A program made the translations under genes and the position numbers. A DNA stretch of 64,000 bases, from assembly GCF_016920785.2 (NCBI RefSeq), contig NW_024609835.1, positions 170,930,995 through 170,994,994 on the forward strand. The letters are read 5' to 3'. Each line of letters opens with the position of its first letter. The first letter of the stretch is position 1. This document shows, piece by piece, positions 18,961 through 28,829 of the stretch. The notes under the pieces are model-generated. The model was given only the letters and a program-made list of their open reading frames with translations, did no database searches and was not told where the DNA came from. Origin of the DNA: Ixodes scapularis (Eukaryota > Arthropoda > Arachnida > Ixodida > Ixodidae).

Positions 18961-21900
18961 TTTTTATTCGTGCCCGGGAACAACCTTGCGGTCTTGGTAC
19001 AGGTGCACTGTGTTAACATGTAAGGCAGAACAGGGTATAAAGCAATAGTACGGACAACACAAACAACGGACAAGCCCTAGAAAAATACAATTAAAAATTA
19101 TAAAAAGTAAACACAAAGTCACAACACACGATAAGCTTAATGGTACTACCGCCAACACCAATTGCTAGAAAGAAAGAAAAAAAAAATGCATTCAAAGTGG
19201 GGAATTTCGGCGTGAACGCAGCAAGTTAGTGCATACAGTTCAAATTTAAGTGATGGCCTTTAACGTTTTTACAAACTGCAGCGTGTTATTGTTAAATATG
19301 TCGAGTGTTTCAGAAAAAGAAGAATTATAAGTATGCCCAAGTCTGGACACAGGATCGTGGAGGTTGAGTAGACGCCTGTTGCAGAAGGACGCATTTTGCC
19401 TTGTTGTTTTTAGAGGAATTTTTAAGAGTACTCTTGACGTCAATACCGTGCAATCAGTGACGGCGTGGACAAGTTTGTATAAAAATAAGATATCGGCAAG
19501 TTCTCTCCTACGAAGCAGGGTAGGTAGTGCCACGCTACGCTGAACAGGGACAGGGACATCAGTAGTGGTGGGCACAATGCGCGCTGAGCAACGATGTCTA
19601 TAGATGGAAAGAAACTTGTTCTGAACCCGTTCTATTTTCGAGGAATTTGTGGCACAAATTCCATTCCATACAACAGAAGCGTATTCAAGCTGTGGTCGAC
19701 ACAATGCACTGTAGAGTATAAGAAATGTGCAGGGGTTAATAAACTCTTTAGTGATGCGGCACGCACTCCCGAGCGTGCGTAGAGCTGCGTTCACGATGTG
19801 ATCCACATGACTGGAGAAGATTAAGGTGCTGTCAAACACTACGCCAAGATCTTTGATTCTGTTCATACGTTCCAAAAGGTCTGTCTGAATAACATATGGG
19901 AATACAATGTTATGTGTCTTACGAGTGTACGACACGACTTTCGTTTTAGAGCTATTTATCTTTAGGTCATTCCCCCGGCACCATTCTTCAAAAGCATCAA
20001 CATCTCTCTGTAGCAAAACACAGTCTCGGTCTTCTCGTACCTCCATAAACATCTTAATATCATCTGCGTACTGAAGAAATGAAGAGTGACGAATCACAGT
20101 CGAAACATCATTAACAAAAACTGAAAACAGAAGAGGTCCGAGAACGGAGCCCTGAGGCACACCCGTTGTCGCCTCATAAGTAGCAGAAAAATTATTATTC
20201 GAGCTAACAAAGCACTTCCGGTCACGCAAATAACTTTCGAGCAATGAAAGCAATGAGTTGTGAATATCTAGCTTTGACAGTTTAGCCAGTAACATTTCAT
20301 GATTAACAATGTCAAACGCTTTACTCAAGTCAAAGTAAATCACATCAAGCTGGCCTCTGTTAGCGACGGCGTGAGCAGCGGTTGACATAAAACAGGCGAG
20401 ATTAGTTGTGGTCGAGCGACCCGCCATAAATCCATGTTGGTTAGGGATAAGATAACGCTTGAGATTGAAGGACAATATTTTGTGTAGTGCCACTTCGAGG
20501 AGCTTCGAAAATGTGCAAAGAAGAGATATAGGTCTGTAGTTCGACACATTTGTTTTTGGACCGGACTTATGCACAGGTACAACAAGTGCCGTTTTCCACA
20601 TGGCGGGAAAGACCTCATTCTTTAGGCAGTTGTTAAAAATCTGTACTAGAACAGGAATAAATATGGCACTGTATGCCTTCAAGAGGACTGACGGAATACC
20701 ATCATGGCCAGAAGACAATGATGGTTTCATTTTTTTTACACACTCATGCAGTAGCTCCTCGTCAAAGAGTGCAATACAGGATGCATTCCCAGAGACAGCT
20801 GGCGCGGCAGTAGTTGAAGGGATTGGATGATGCTTAAAAACAGACTGGAAGTGGCGTGCAAAAATTTCACAAACATCTGTCGTCGAGTTCCCCTGTGAGT
20901 CCAGCAGGGTGATCTCTCCTCTACCTTTTTTCTGGGACCGAGAGCGAACATACTTCCAGAATTCTTTGGGATTTTTAGTTAGCTGCAACTCGACGGAATC
21001 AGTGTACGCCTGACGATCACGTTTAAAAACTTCCTTGCAGAGAGACCTAAAGTGCCCAAATTCTGATTTTAATTTTAATTCGGGGGTATCGTTCTTTTTA
21101 AACTTTCGATGAGCGCGCAATTTCTTATTCATTAAAGTACGTAATTCGTGCGAGAACCAGAAGGGAAACTTTGAGCCTGATGTTTTACGAAGCGGGATGA
21201 ATTGATCCATTCCTTCTCGGACGATACGAGTGAAATCGCGAACCTGTTGATCAACGTCAGAACACAGGATAATCGAGGACCAGTCGTAATTGGAGAAATG
21301 ATCGTACAAACTAACATAATCTCCAGCGCAAAAATTGTGTCTATTCCCTTCAGGATGTTTCCGTGAACAACGTCTCATGCCCTGTCGGACAGGTATACTA
21401 ATCTCCAAAGGGGGGTGATATCCGTCGGGGGGAACCAAGCCTGACGCACCCTCAGTTACATCTATGCAGTCAAGATCCGAGAAGCAAAGATCAAGCATGT
21501 TGCCCTGGGTGTTCGGGATACAGTTATATTGTCTTAAGTTCGTAAATGATGCGAAATTAAGCAAAAGATGAGATTTTTGAATAATATAGTAATGTTTTGA
21601 GGACGCAGAGGCTGTTTCCCAACATATGTTGGGGACATTAAAATCACCAAGAACCATAAATTTAAATTTTTCAAGGGCGTTGGTTGTGCGCTCAATGCCT
21701 AGTAGACATTGGCTAAAATCATCAGGAGAGGTATCAGGGGGCAAGTAATAAGAGCCGAGAAGGATACGCTCGCCATTAGCGCATTGTAGCTCTACCCACA
21801 CTGACTCAAATGATGTCTCGAGATCTGGACGCCTAACGCATTGTAACGACGTATCAATTTCTATCAGCACCCCACCCCCTGTCTTTTTCAATGTAGAGAA
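18961..21900 (-). mobile_element. E7: 5'-truncated non-LTR copy, family B, clean ORF2
   Basis: 3' UTR of about 285 bp, then an unbroken ORF2 body. The 5' cut lies in the endonuclease next to a short TAA tract at 21906. Confidence 0.85.
19246..21891 (-). CDS. ORF2, N-terminally truncated endonuclease plus complete RT (E7)
   Basis: 881 codons stay open; the first codon is TTG, so the apparent start is only the truncation edge. The residual endonuclease has GGGVLIEID, YLPPDTSP and VLGDFNVP. RT motifs follow: YRPISLLCTF, YFDLSKAFD, GVPQGSVLGPLLF at about 577 and YADD at about 608-611. The C-terminal region has the LLRRRELADILFLYKL motif common in CR1-like elements. No stop or frameshift was seen, which suggests a young copy that was dead on arrival because its 5' end is missing. 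Confidence 0.85.
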   Translation of the reverse strand: MKKTGGGVLIEIDTSLQCVRRPDLETSFESVWVELQCANGERILLGSYYLPPDTSPDDFSQCLLGIERTTNALEKFKFMVLGDFNVPNICWETASASSKHYYIIQKSHLLLNFASFTNLRQYNCIPNTQGNMLDLCFSDLDCIDVTEGASGLVPPDGYHPPLEISIPVRQGMRRCSRKHPEGNRHNFCAGDYVSLYDHFSNYDWSSIILCSDVDQQVRDFTRIVREGMDQFIPLRKTSGSKFPFWFSHELRTLMNKKLRAHRKFKKNDTPELKLKSEFGHFRSLCKEVFKRDRQAYTDSVELQLTKNPKEFWKYVRSRSQKKGRGEITLLDSQGNSTTDVCEIFARHFQSVFKHHPIPSTTAAPAVSGNASCIALFDEELLHECVKKMKPSLSSGHDGIPSVLLKAYSAIFIPVLVQIFNNCLKNEVFPAMWKTALVVPVHKSGPKTNVSNYRPISLLCTFSKLLEVALHKILSFNLKRYLIPNQHGFMAGRSTTTNLACFMSTAAHAVANRGQLDVIYFDLSKAFDIVNHEMLLAKLSKLDIHNSLLSLLESYLRDRKCFVSSNNNFSATYEATTGVPQGSVLGPLLFSVFVNDVSTVIRHSSFLQYADDIKMFMEVREDRDCVLLQRDVDAFEEWCRGNDLKINSSKTKVVSYTRKTHNIVFPYVIQTDLLERMNRIKDLGVVFDSTLIFSSHVDHIVNAALRTLGSACRITKEFINPCTFLILYSALCRPQLEYASVVWNGICATNSSKIERVQNKFLSIYRHRCSARIVPTTTDVPVPVQRSVALPTLLRRRELADILFLYKLVHAVTDCTVLTSRVLLKIPLKTTRQNASFCNRRLLNLHDPVSRLGHTYNSSFSETLDIFNNNTLQFVKTLKAIT

Positions 21901-22649
21901 TGTGCGATAATAATAATAATACTAATTTTATTGCATCTCTTTTGCATGATCAATACATGTATGCGGGTCCGTCGAAGCCAAAAACGGCTTGTATGACTGG
22001 ACCCGGCAGTGGCGTAGAAATGTGGTACATAGAAACATTCAAAAAGTTACATGCAGACTACCATACACGGTGTCTTGGAGCTGAAGTGCAGCTCACGAAA
22101 GATATGACTAATGACGTAAGAAATAAAAACCCAACAGAGCGCTTCTCATGAACAAAGAAATATATAACAGCATAAGAGGAAAAGCAAATGGGCAAACACA
22201 CATCTCAAACGCAGAACTAAGATTCGAGAGCATAAATTGTTGCGTCGGCATAGATCATATTGACAACAATAAAAGATGAAAAAAGAAACAACAAAAGCAT
22301 GTTCGAAAGCATGTTGGCAAACTGAATAACTAAATAACCGGAGTAAAAAAGAATCAACCTTCGCTTTCAAAATCCTCAGCCGCACAAAGACAGACAGAGG
22401 GAGAGTTAAATTCGCGGAAAACATACCCCGTTTCACCCCAAACTGTACCGGAGGCCGGTGCCACGGGCCGCCAAATCCAACCACAAGCCAGCCCGCAAAC
22501 ACGCCGCAACCGCTCCGCCGATAGTTACATGCAGCCACCACGTGACCCCAGGCCCGCCAGCAGCCGGACCCAGCGGCCCGCAACCCCGGCACCAGCCCAG
22601 CCCAGTGCGCGACGAAACACGGCTAAACTCGATCTGAGAGAGCAGAGCA

Positions 22650-25504
22650 TTAACAAACGCTATTTAAAAGCCTTTTCAATTGACGCCTTGAGCTGGCTTG
22701 GAAAAACAAGGGAGGCAAACCGTTAAAAAGTTGAGGCACATAGTAAGAGCGCAGTCGCTCTCCGTACCTCGTGCACACACGTGGCACCGCGAAACGCTCG
22801 CCCTCCCTTAGGGTACGTTGGGCGACACGAGGAATCTTGTAAGGACTCTGCCAGTAGTGCTTAGAAATCACACATCTTTTGAAAAGCGCATAGAAACTCG
22901 GGAGGCATAGGTATGAAAACAACTCGTCACTTGGCACACCTGTAGGGCTGTACGCGACACTTTTCAAAATTCCCCTTAAAATACTATCAATTTTACTCTG
23001 CCAAAATAAGGAACAATTGGCATACAGAGTAACCCATAACGTAGGAGGCCGTAAGCCAAGGCATTTACGATCATTTTTCTGACTGAAATTGGAAGAAAGG
23101 TTTTGGTTGAGTATAACATGCACGATATACTTCGGAGCTTTTTAGCTACATACGTAAGGTGAGAGTTCCAAGATAAATCATTGTCAAAATATATTCCGAG
23201 GTACTTGGTTGTATTAACATATTCGATAGGAGAACACCTGCAGTGCTCACAATTTGATGGGTGCAATAAAAAGGGAATGTCTAGACATTTGCGCTTTAAT
23301 GGATTAGCGAAGCAGATAAGTTTTGTCTTATGAACGTTAATATTAATTATATTTGCTTCAAACCAATCCATAGCACGAATTGCATCAGCTTGCAGCAAAC
23401 TAGTTGCACTGTGAAGGTTTATATGTCGTGACACTAGCAGGGTATCATCCGCGTATTGAAATATTTCGCAGCCCGATATAGTTTTAGCGAGGTCATTCAC
23501 GTAAAGATTAAACAGAAGTCGGGATAACACGGAACCTTGTGGAACACCGGATCTCAAAATTGCCCTTGTGCTCTTTATACCGCAAATCGAAACTTGTTGT
23601 GACCTCCGTGTCAAAAAATCCCTGAGAAGGTGAAAAAAAGGCCCTCTGAAACCATAATCGAACACTTTTTTCAAAAGCACCTTGTGACTAATAGAGTCAA
23701 AGGCCTTTGAAACGTCTAGAAAAAGAGCGCAAGCATACTTGTTCCCTTCAAAAGTCGCGTGTAGCGTATCGGCAAGATCCTCCAGTAACGAGTCTGTGCC
23801 CAGCCCTGGGACAAAGCCATACTGCGACGGGGACAACACGTTAAATTTTGTAAGAAACGAGGTCATGGTGTTCAATATATGTTTTTCAAGCACTAAGGCT
23901 AAGCACGGAAGGATAGATATGGGCCTGTAACTTTCTACACTATTTCGTGTGCCCCCCTTATAAAGTGGTCTCACAAGCGCACTTTTAAATAAAGCAGGAA
24001 TCGCTCCTGAGTTGATAATTCCGTTTAAAATATAAAGAAGAATATTGCTGAGAGATCCAAAATTTCGCCGCAGGTCCCCGACAAAAATATTATCTATTCC
24101 GGGGGCCTTGTTTGGTTTAAAACTAAATAAAAACGCGTGCAAGTCAGCGGCAGTCAGGCTGGGTAGGAACGCGGACTCAGAGACAGGTGGTTCAAAGTTA
24201 GTGGGCGTGGTAAATTCATCGCGTGATGTACCCGAAAACGGAGCGAAGAAGCGATTGAATGAGTCAGCAATTGATTCTATATCGAACCCAAAATTTTTTG
24301 TTATTGTGTTATCAATAGACGACTTGTTAGAGCATGCCTTTACCTCGTTCACCACGGACCAGGTTTTCGCAACGTCAAAGCGTGAAAGAAAAAACTTATC
24401 TTGAAAGTACTGACGCTTTCTAAAACGAACCATGGCATTCACTCGATTTCTGTAGACTTGGTATTGTAATCTCAGCTCGTCGTTTCGCGGAGCACGACGA
24501 CACTTTGCCCATAAAATATCTTTTTCTTTAATAGCAGAAAGCACATCCGAGGTTATCCAGGGTTGATTCTGCCTACGCTTTTTCATCCTAATAGTTGTCG
24601 TACTAATTGCCCTGAGATGCGAAAGATTATCGACTAACTTTATATAGGTATTCGTGTAATCAAAATCTGTTATTATCGCGTCCCAGTCATAGGTGGTAAT
24701 CAGTCTATCGAGTTTATTGAAATTTACTACTGTTATTTGCCTTTGCTGATCTGTTACTTGTGACTGGACCTTGAAGCCTATTCGACAGCCAACAAAGTAA
24801 TGGTCCGCTAATTTTTGCGTAACAGTCACCGATACTGTAGGCATGCCGAAATTTCTTACGTTTATATGATTTATACAGGATATCGTCATCTTCTGGGAAA
24901 GGAATTCTTCTCTCGTAGGGGCAAGAATTACGCTTTCGATGCCATAGCTGGATAGAATATTCAAATAGTCGCACACGACAGCCTTCGAGGGTTTCAAGAG
25001 ATCGATATTGAAATCACCCGCTAGACAAAGCCTGTCAGTCTCCGGCTTATTTCCTAAAATTACATTAAACTCGTCGAGAAACAAACGAGCACTTTCTGAA
25101 GGAGGCCTATAAAATGATAACAAAGATACTGTAACATTAGCATTATACAATTTTAAAGACAGACACTCCGCATACTTGAAAGTTAAGTCTAGCCTGGCCG
25201 CTGACCAAGCGGTTTTTACGTAGACGGCTATTCCGCCCCCTTTTGCTGCATTACGTGTTAGAAAAAAGGCCTGAAAACCGGGCAGAGAAAATTGCTGTTG
25301 CGAAACGCCTTCCTCCACAACGTTAATTTCTGTTAAAACAAATACGTCTACCGTATCTTTCACTGATTCAACGATAATTTGGAATTCTTCCGAATACTTT
25401 CTTATACTTCTTATATTTACGTGTAGGAGCGTAAGCGCGCTAGCACTTGGGGGTAGCAGATCTAAAAACGATGGGAAATCTGAAAGTACAACAGTGTCAT
25501 TCAT
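22650..25504 (-). pseudogene. ORF2: endonuclease and RT with one C-terminal frameshift (E8)
   Basis: True ATG at 25504, only 2 nt past the ORF1 stop. Endonuclease: HVNIRSIRKY, LTEINV, AGDFNID and LADHYF. The RT has KPNKAPGIDNI, YRPISILP, FLDVSKAFD, GVPQGSVLSR at about 653 (Arg where Pro is usual) and YADD at 684-687. The frame breaks around 23030-23040, after LRYG, and continues in another frame through KIDSILRGILKSVAY and RYGERLRSYYVPQLFN to the end at 22650. One indel would account for it. Otherwise the same architecture as E3. Confidence 0.85.
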
Positions 25505-25506
25505 TC

Positions 25507-26511
25507 CTAGACTATTTTTTCCAAGTCCCTAGCGCTAGAAACGCGAACAAGTGTAGCGTTCTCATCTTTTTTTGCGAAAATCGTGCCGTTTTTTACCCAG
25601 ACAAACCTATACGATTTTTCTTTGCCTCTGGTTCTGGCTCGCCAGAAGAGCTCTTTGTTGGTACTTGTTAAATTGTCGTTGAAATATATTTTTGGTTCAC
25701 CTTGCGAATGAACGAGTCTGACCAAATTCTTGCGGGCTTTCATCCAGTGTTCTTTGACAGAAACAGACGCAAACTAAACTAGTATTGGCGGCGCCCCGTC
25801 GCGTCTAGAACGCAGACGGTGGCAGGCCACTACTTCGGCAGGGCTAGGGATCTCGAGATTCAGTTTGCTGGCTAACCCGTTCAAAGTGACGCTGAGGTCT
25901 TCATCAGTCGTAAAAGGCACACCATGAATTTCCAAGTTACATCTCCGGCTGTATTGTTCTGTGGCATTTATGTTGGTTTGGAGATTTTCAATTAATTCGG
26001 TCTGACCAGACACTGTTCCCTGTAGTCTCTCAACTTCCGTTCGAAGCAGTTTGACCTCCTTGTCGTTTTCTGTGACAAGTGCTACGATAGATTCGTATTT
26101 TTCCATTGATGCTTGAAGGGCACAGATCGTTTCCTTCATCGCATCCATTGATGTCTTCAAAGACAGAAGGTCATCTACTTTTGCTGGAAGGTCGCAAAGA
26201 CGGTCGACATTTGCCTTCAACGAAAAAAGCAATTCCAGTTTCGCGCTTATATCCGCAAGTTGCGAAGAAACCGTGTCGTCATTTGCCGGGGTCCCAGAAT
26301 CGCAGGAACCACCGACACTTAGCCTACTTTCTCGATTCCTGCAGGTGCGGCAGTTCCATTTTTCACGTTTTGTGTTCCCCATCGATTTAAAGGTTGCCGG
26401 AGCAATGCCGGAGCATTTTTCCAAATGATAAACATGATTGCAGGAAACGCATTTCATGAAGCATCCATCAGTAGGAACTGACTTAAAACAGACCATGCAA
26501 TCAGTAGACAT
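25507..26511 (-). pseudogene. ORF1: PHD-finger RNA-binding protein with one in-frame stop (E8)
   Basis: ATG at 26511. Residues ~5-55 form a PHD-type finger (CMVC, CFMKC..C, HVYHLEKC, CRTC). A long heptad-patterned segment predicts a coiled coil. The next block has NLEIHGVP and CHRLRSRRDG, then a TAG at 25774-25776 and, in the same frame, IYFNDNLT and FVWVKNGTIFAKK ending at 25507. About 334 residues if read through. E3 shows VLVRLAS where this copy has the stop, so it is a substitution. ORF1 proteins of CR1-like elements coat element RNA; the PHD finger may bind histone tails (family knowledge, not shown here). Confidence 0.82.
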
Positions 26512-26677
26512 GATTTGCTGAATGGAAAAAAAAACAAGACGAAGTTTGAAACGTACAAAAAGAAAAGGAAAACCTTTTGAACTGGCAAAAATCAAACAAG
26601 AAAAAAAAAAAAACACTTGGGGCAGTCGACGGCGGGAAAAACGTTCTTAAGATATGACTGCGAAAAACAAACTCTCA

Positions 26678-27203
26678 CCTGCCAAAAATGACAGTATTAG
26701 CAGTCTGCAGAAGCAGGCCGCCGACTGCACCGAGGAAAGGCGTGGGAGCTGTTCTTGAAGGGTCGAGTCCGGTTGCCCGGATGACGCTCAACCACATGGC
26801 CCTCGGGTAAACAGTCGATGGACGCTGAGTCAGGCTGCCGAGATCTTCATCAGTTTGGCCCCTTCCACCAGCGGCCGCGAGCGATGATGACGGACTCAGC
26901 AAAAAAGCATTCGGGGCCTGCCAAAAATGACAGTATTAGCAGTCTGCAGAAGCAGGCCGCCGACTGCACCGAGGAAAGGCGTGGGAGCTGTTCTTGAAGG
27001 GTCGAGTCCGGTTGCCCGGATGACGCTCAACCACGTGGCCTTCGGGTAAACAGTCGATGGACGCTGAGTCAGGCTGCCGAGATCTTCATCAGTTTGACCC
27101 CTTCCACCAGCGGCCGCGAGCGATGATGACGGACTCAGCAAAAAAGCATTCGGGGCCTGCCAAAAATGACAGTATTAGCAGTCTGCAGAAGCAGGCCGCC
27201 GAC
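26678..27203 (-). repeat. 239-bp tandem units in the E8 5' region
   Basis: Units start at 26678, 26917 and 27156 (exact 239-bp period). The third is cut after about 48 bp by the microsatellite. The two full copies differ at only a handful of positions. The units lie just upstream of ORF1 in element orientation, the place where tandem promoter monomers sit in some mammalian L1 elements. Each contains a short open frame on the minus strand, which I take to be incidental. Confidence 0.85.

Positions 27204-27264
<61 letters not shown>
27204..27264. repeat. (TAA)n microsatellite, ~20 units
   Basis: Right boundary of E8. Probably the 3' tail of a further minus-strand copy (E9). Confidence 0.93.
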
Positions 27265-27267
<3 letters not shown>

Positions 27268-27741
27268 CTTTCTTTTTCCATCAAAGAAATGATGGAGGGA
27301 GACCGAGGAAAAAAGCTGCATCAAGCAGCTCGACGAGTCCCCGGCCCCCCTCTCACACAAACAGCAGTGGCACTTGAAAAAATAGACAAGACACAATGAC
27401 ATTCAAAAAGTAATCGGGCGGAAATATTAACGTTTTTCGCAGTAACATAAAAATTAAAATGTCATACATGTGTACATTTAGATATATACGCAGGAAACAC
27501 AAAGCATTATACATCGCAAAGCTTTTTCTCGGAGCTCGTCAACTTCTCCGATCCAATAACGCTGCTATAAGGGACGCGCTGGTGCCTAATATAATAGCTG
27601 TCACCTGGATGAGCGTCATAGAACAGCAGTTAGAGGCGGGGTCTGCGACGCGTAATAAATTATAGTTTTGCTTTACACGAGCAGTATTAGAGCCTTGCTT
27701 TATTTTTTCCTGCCAGAAAGGTATAGAAGAGCACCTTTCTT
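27265..27741 (-). other. E9: possible 3' end of another minus-strand non-LTR copy
   Basis: The position beside a TAA tract and the sequence running into it fit a 3' UTR in the same orientation as E1-E8. It lacks the family A and B blocks. A minus-strand frame (27539 upward) ends at 27539, but its product is not recognised and it runs into the MITE, so it is not called a gene. Confidence 0.35.
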
Positions 27742-28244
27742 GTAAAGCCCACTGATCTCTACTATAGGGGGCTGGATGGCGCTTAGCTGCTGTCCGAGTC
27801 TGGCGCAATTGAAGCCACCGGAAGTTCGATGCTTGTCCCGGAAGTCTGGCGTGGGCTAGGCTTCCTAGTGCATTCACTCGATATTTTGGGCCATGCTTTT
27901 TTGTGTCTGATTGGGTTTTAATACTCCCGTTCTGGATTAAATCCCGAGAATGAGGCATTTGAACTTGGGACATATTCACAACTCGATCAACTAGAATCTC
28001 AAAATGTTTACATTGAATGGCTTCCCATGATACTTCTCGGGTCCGCATGCGCTCTTACTGCGCAACCTCTTGAGGGAACAAGCGAAAATCCAGCGCCCTC
28101 GACGCTTTTCTAAACTGTACTCGGAAGGGTTACAAAGCCTGCCAAGCGCTCACTTCCGGAACAAGCCGCTCACTTCCGGTGGCTTCATACCTGTTTGCTC
28201 AATGCGCCATCCAGCCCCCTCTAGTGGAGATCAGTGGTAAAGCC
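27742..28244. mobile_element. hAT-like MITE with 8-bp target duplication
   Basis: The element is 27750-28236 (487 bp). The terminal inverted repeats begin CACTGATCTC and run 33 bp with two mismatches (left at 27750, right ending at 28236). A second inverted pair inside (GAAGCCACCGGAAGT type, 27811-27845 and 28151-28186) extends the symmetry. It is flanked by perfect GTAAAGCC copies at 27742-27749 and 28237-28244. An 8-bp duplication and a C-A start fit the hAT superfamily. No transposase frame. Confidence 0.85.
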
Positions 28245-28395
28245 GGTCATTCAGGAGATAGGTAGCGCGATCCTCACACCGCGGTACCACCATCGCTGAA
28301 ATTTGCGAATAGTGACATCGCTGAATATCAGTTCCTGCGGCGAACCTTAGACGCATGGTTTAACCACAATCCATATTCCCTATATAGGGAGTTCA
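28245..28395. other. Flank between MITE and LTR element
   Basis: Short noncoding stretch. It includes the small palindrome CCCTATATAGGG next to the LTR insertion site. Confidence 0.5.
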
Positions 28396-28399
28396 CTAT

Positions 28400-28824
28400 T
28401 GCCGCGCGCGCAGCTGGCAGCGCGCGCAGCTGGCAGCGCGCGCGTGGCCTAACGATTATCGCGCTTGCCTCCCACGCGAAAAGCTAGGGTTCGAATCCTG
28501 GGAGTGACGTGTCTTTTGTTTGTTCCTGCAATTTAGTGTTCTGGAGAATTCGAGAATCATGTTGCTTGTTCCAGGCCCGAATGTTCTACGCGTCGAAGTT
28601 TCTACGCCGATTATTCCAGAAGACCACTCATGTACATAAGGGGCTCCGCGTGGCGAGCCACAGTCAGTTTCGCCCCAGCGTTCGACTCTGCTGTTACGCC
28701 GACTTCGACGCCCGCGACGCTCTCTTATGATCTTTTGTACCCTTTTATTTTTGGCACAAGTTCGCCACATTAAACGTTTATTTATTCCTGTTTATTTCTT
28801 GTTTATTGGTCACCACCCGTGACA
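28400..28824 (+). repeat. 5' LTR of LTR1 (425 bp)
   Basis: Starts TGCCGCGCGCGCAGC and ends CCCGTGACA. It has two copies of a 16-bp CAGCTGGCAGCGCGCG unit near the start where the 3' LTR has one. A tRNA-like module follows at 28438-28505. Confidence 0.93.
28438..28505 (+). promoter_or_regulatory. tRNA-Gly(CCC)-like module with A and B boxes inside the LTR
   Basis: A-box-like TGGCCTAACGAT at 28445 and a perfect B box GGTTCGAATCC at 28488-28498, 43 bp apart as in a tRNA gene. Between them CTCCCAC has the form of an anticodon loop (T33, CCC anticodon) with a partly paired stem. The acceptor stem does not pair, so it is not a tRNA gene. The 3' LTR has the same module at about 33943-34008. It resembles the head of a tRNA-derived SINE. 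Confidence 0.7.
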
Positions 28825-28829
28825 TTTTG

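Larger units (their letters stand above)
21906..27203 (-). mobile_element. E8: near full-length non-LTR retrotransposon, family A
   Basis: Complete layout on the minus strand: 5' region with 239-bp tandem units (27203 down to 26678), ORF1, ORF2, 3' UTR with the family A block, and a short TAA tail (21906-21921). Its 5' end meets the microsatellite at 27204. Total about 5.3 kb. Confidence 0.85.

Noticed and set aside
26675..27141. Two near-identical 75-81-codon minus-strand frames as duplicated genes
   Set aside because: They are the same frame in each 239-bp unit of the E8 5' region and have no independent support.
28438..28505. A genuine tRNA-Gly gene
   Set aside because: A and B boxes and an anticodon-like loop are present, but the acceptor stem does not pair, the T stem is imperfect, and the same sequence lies in both LTRs.
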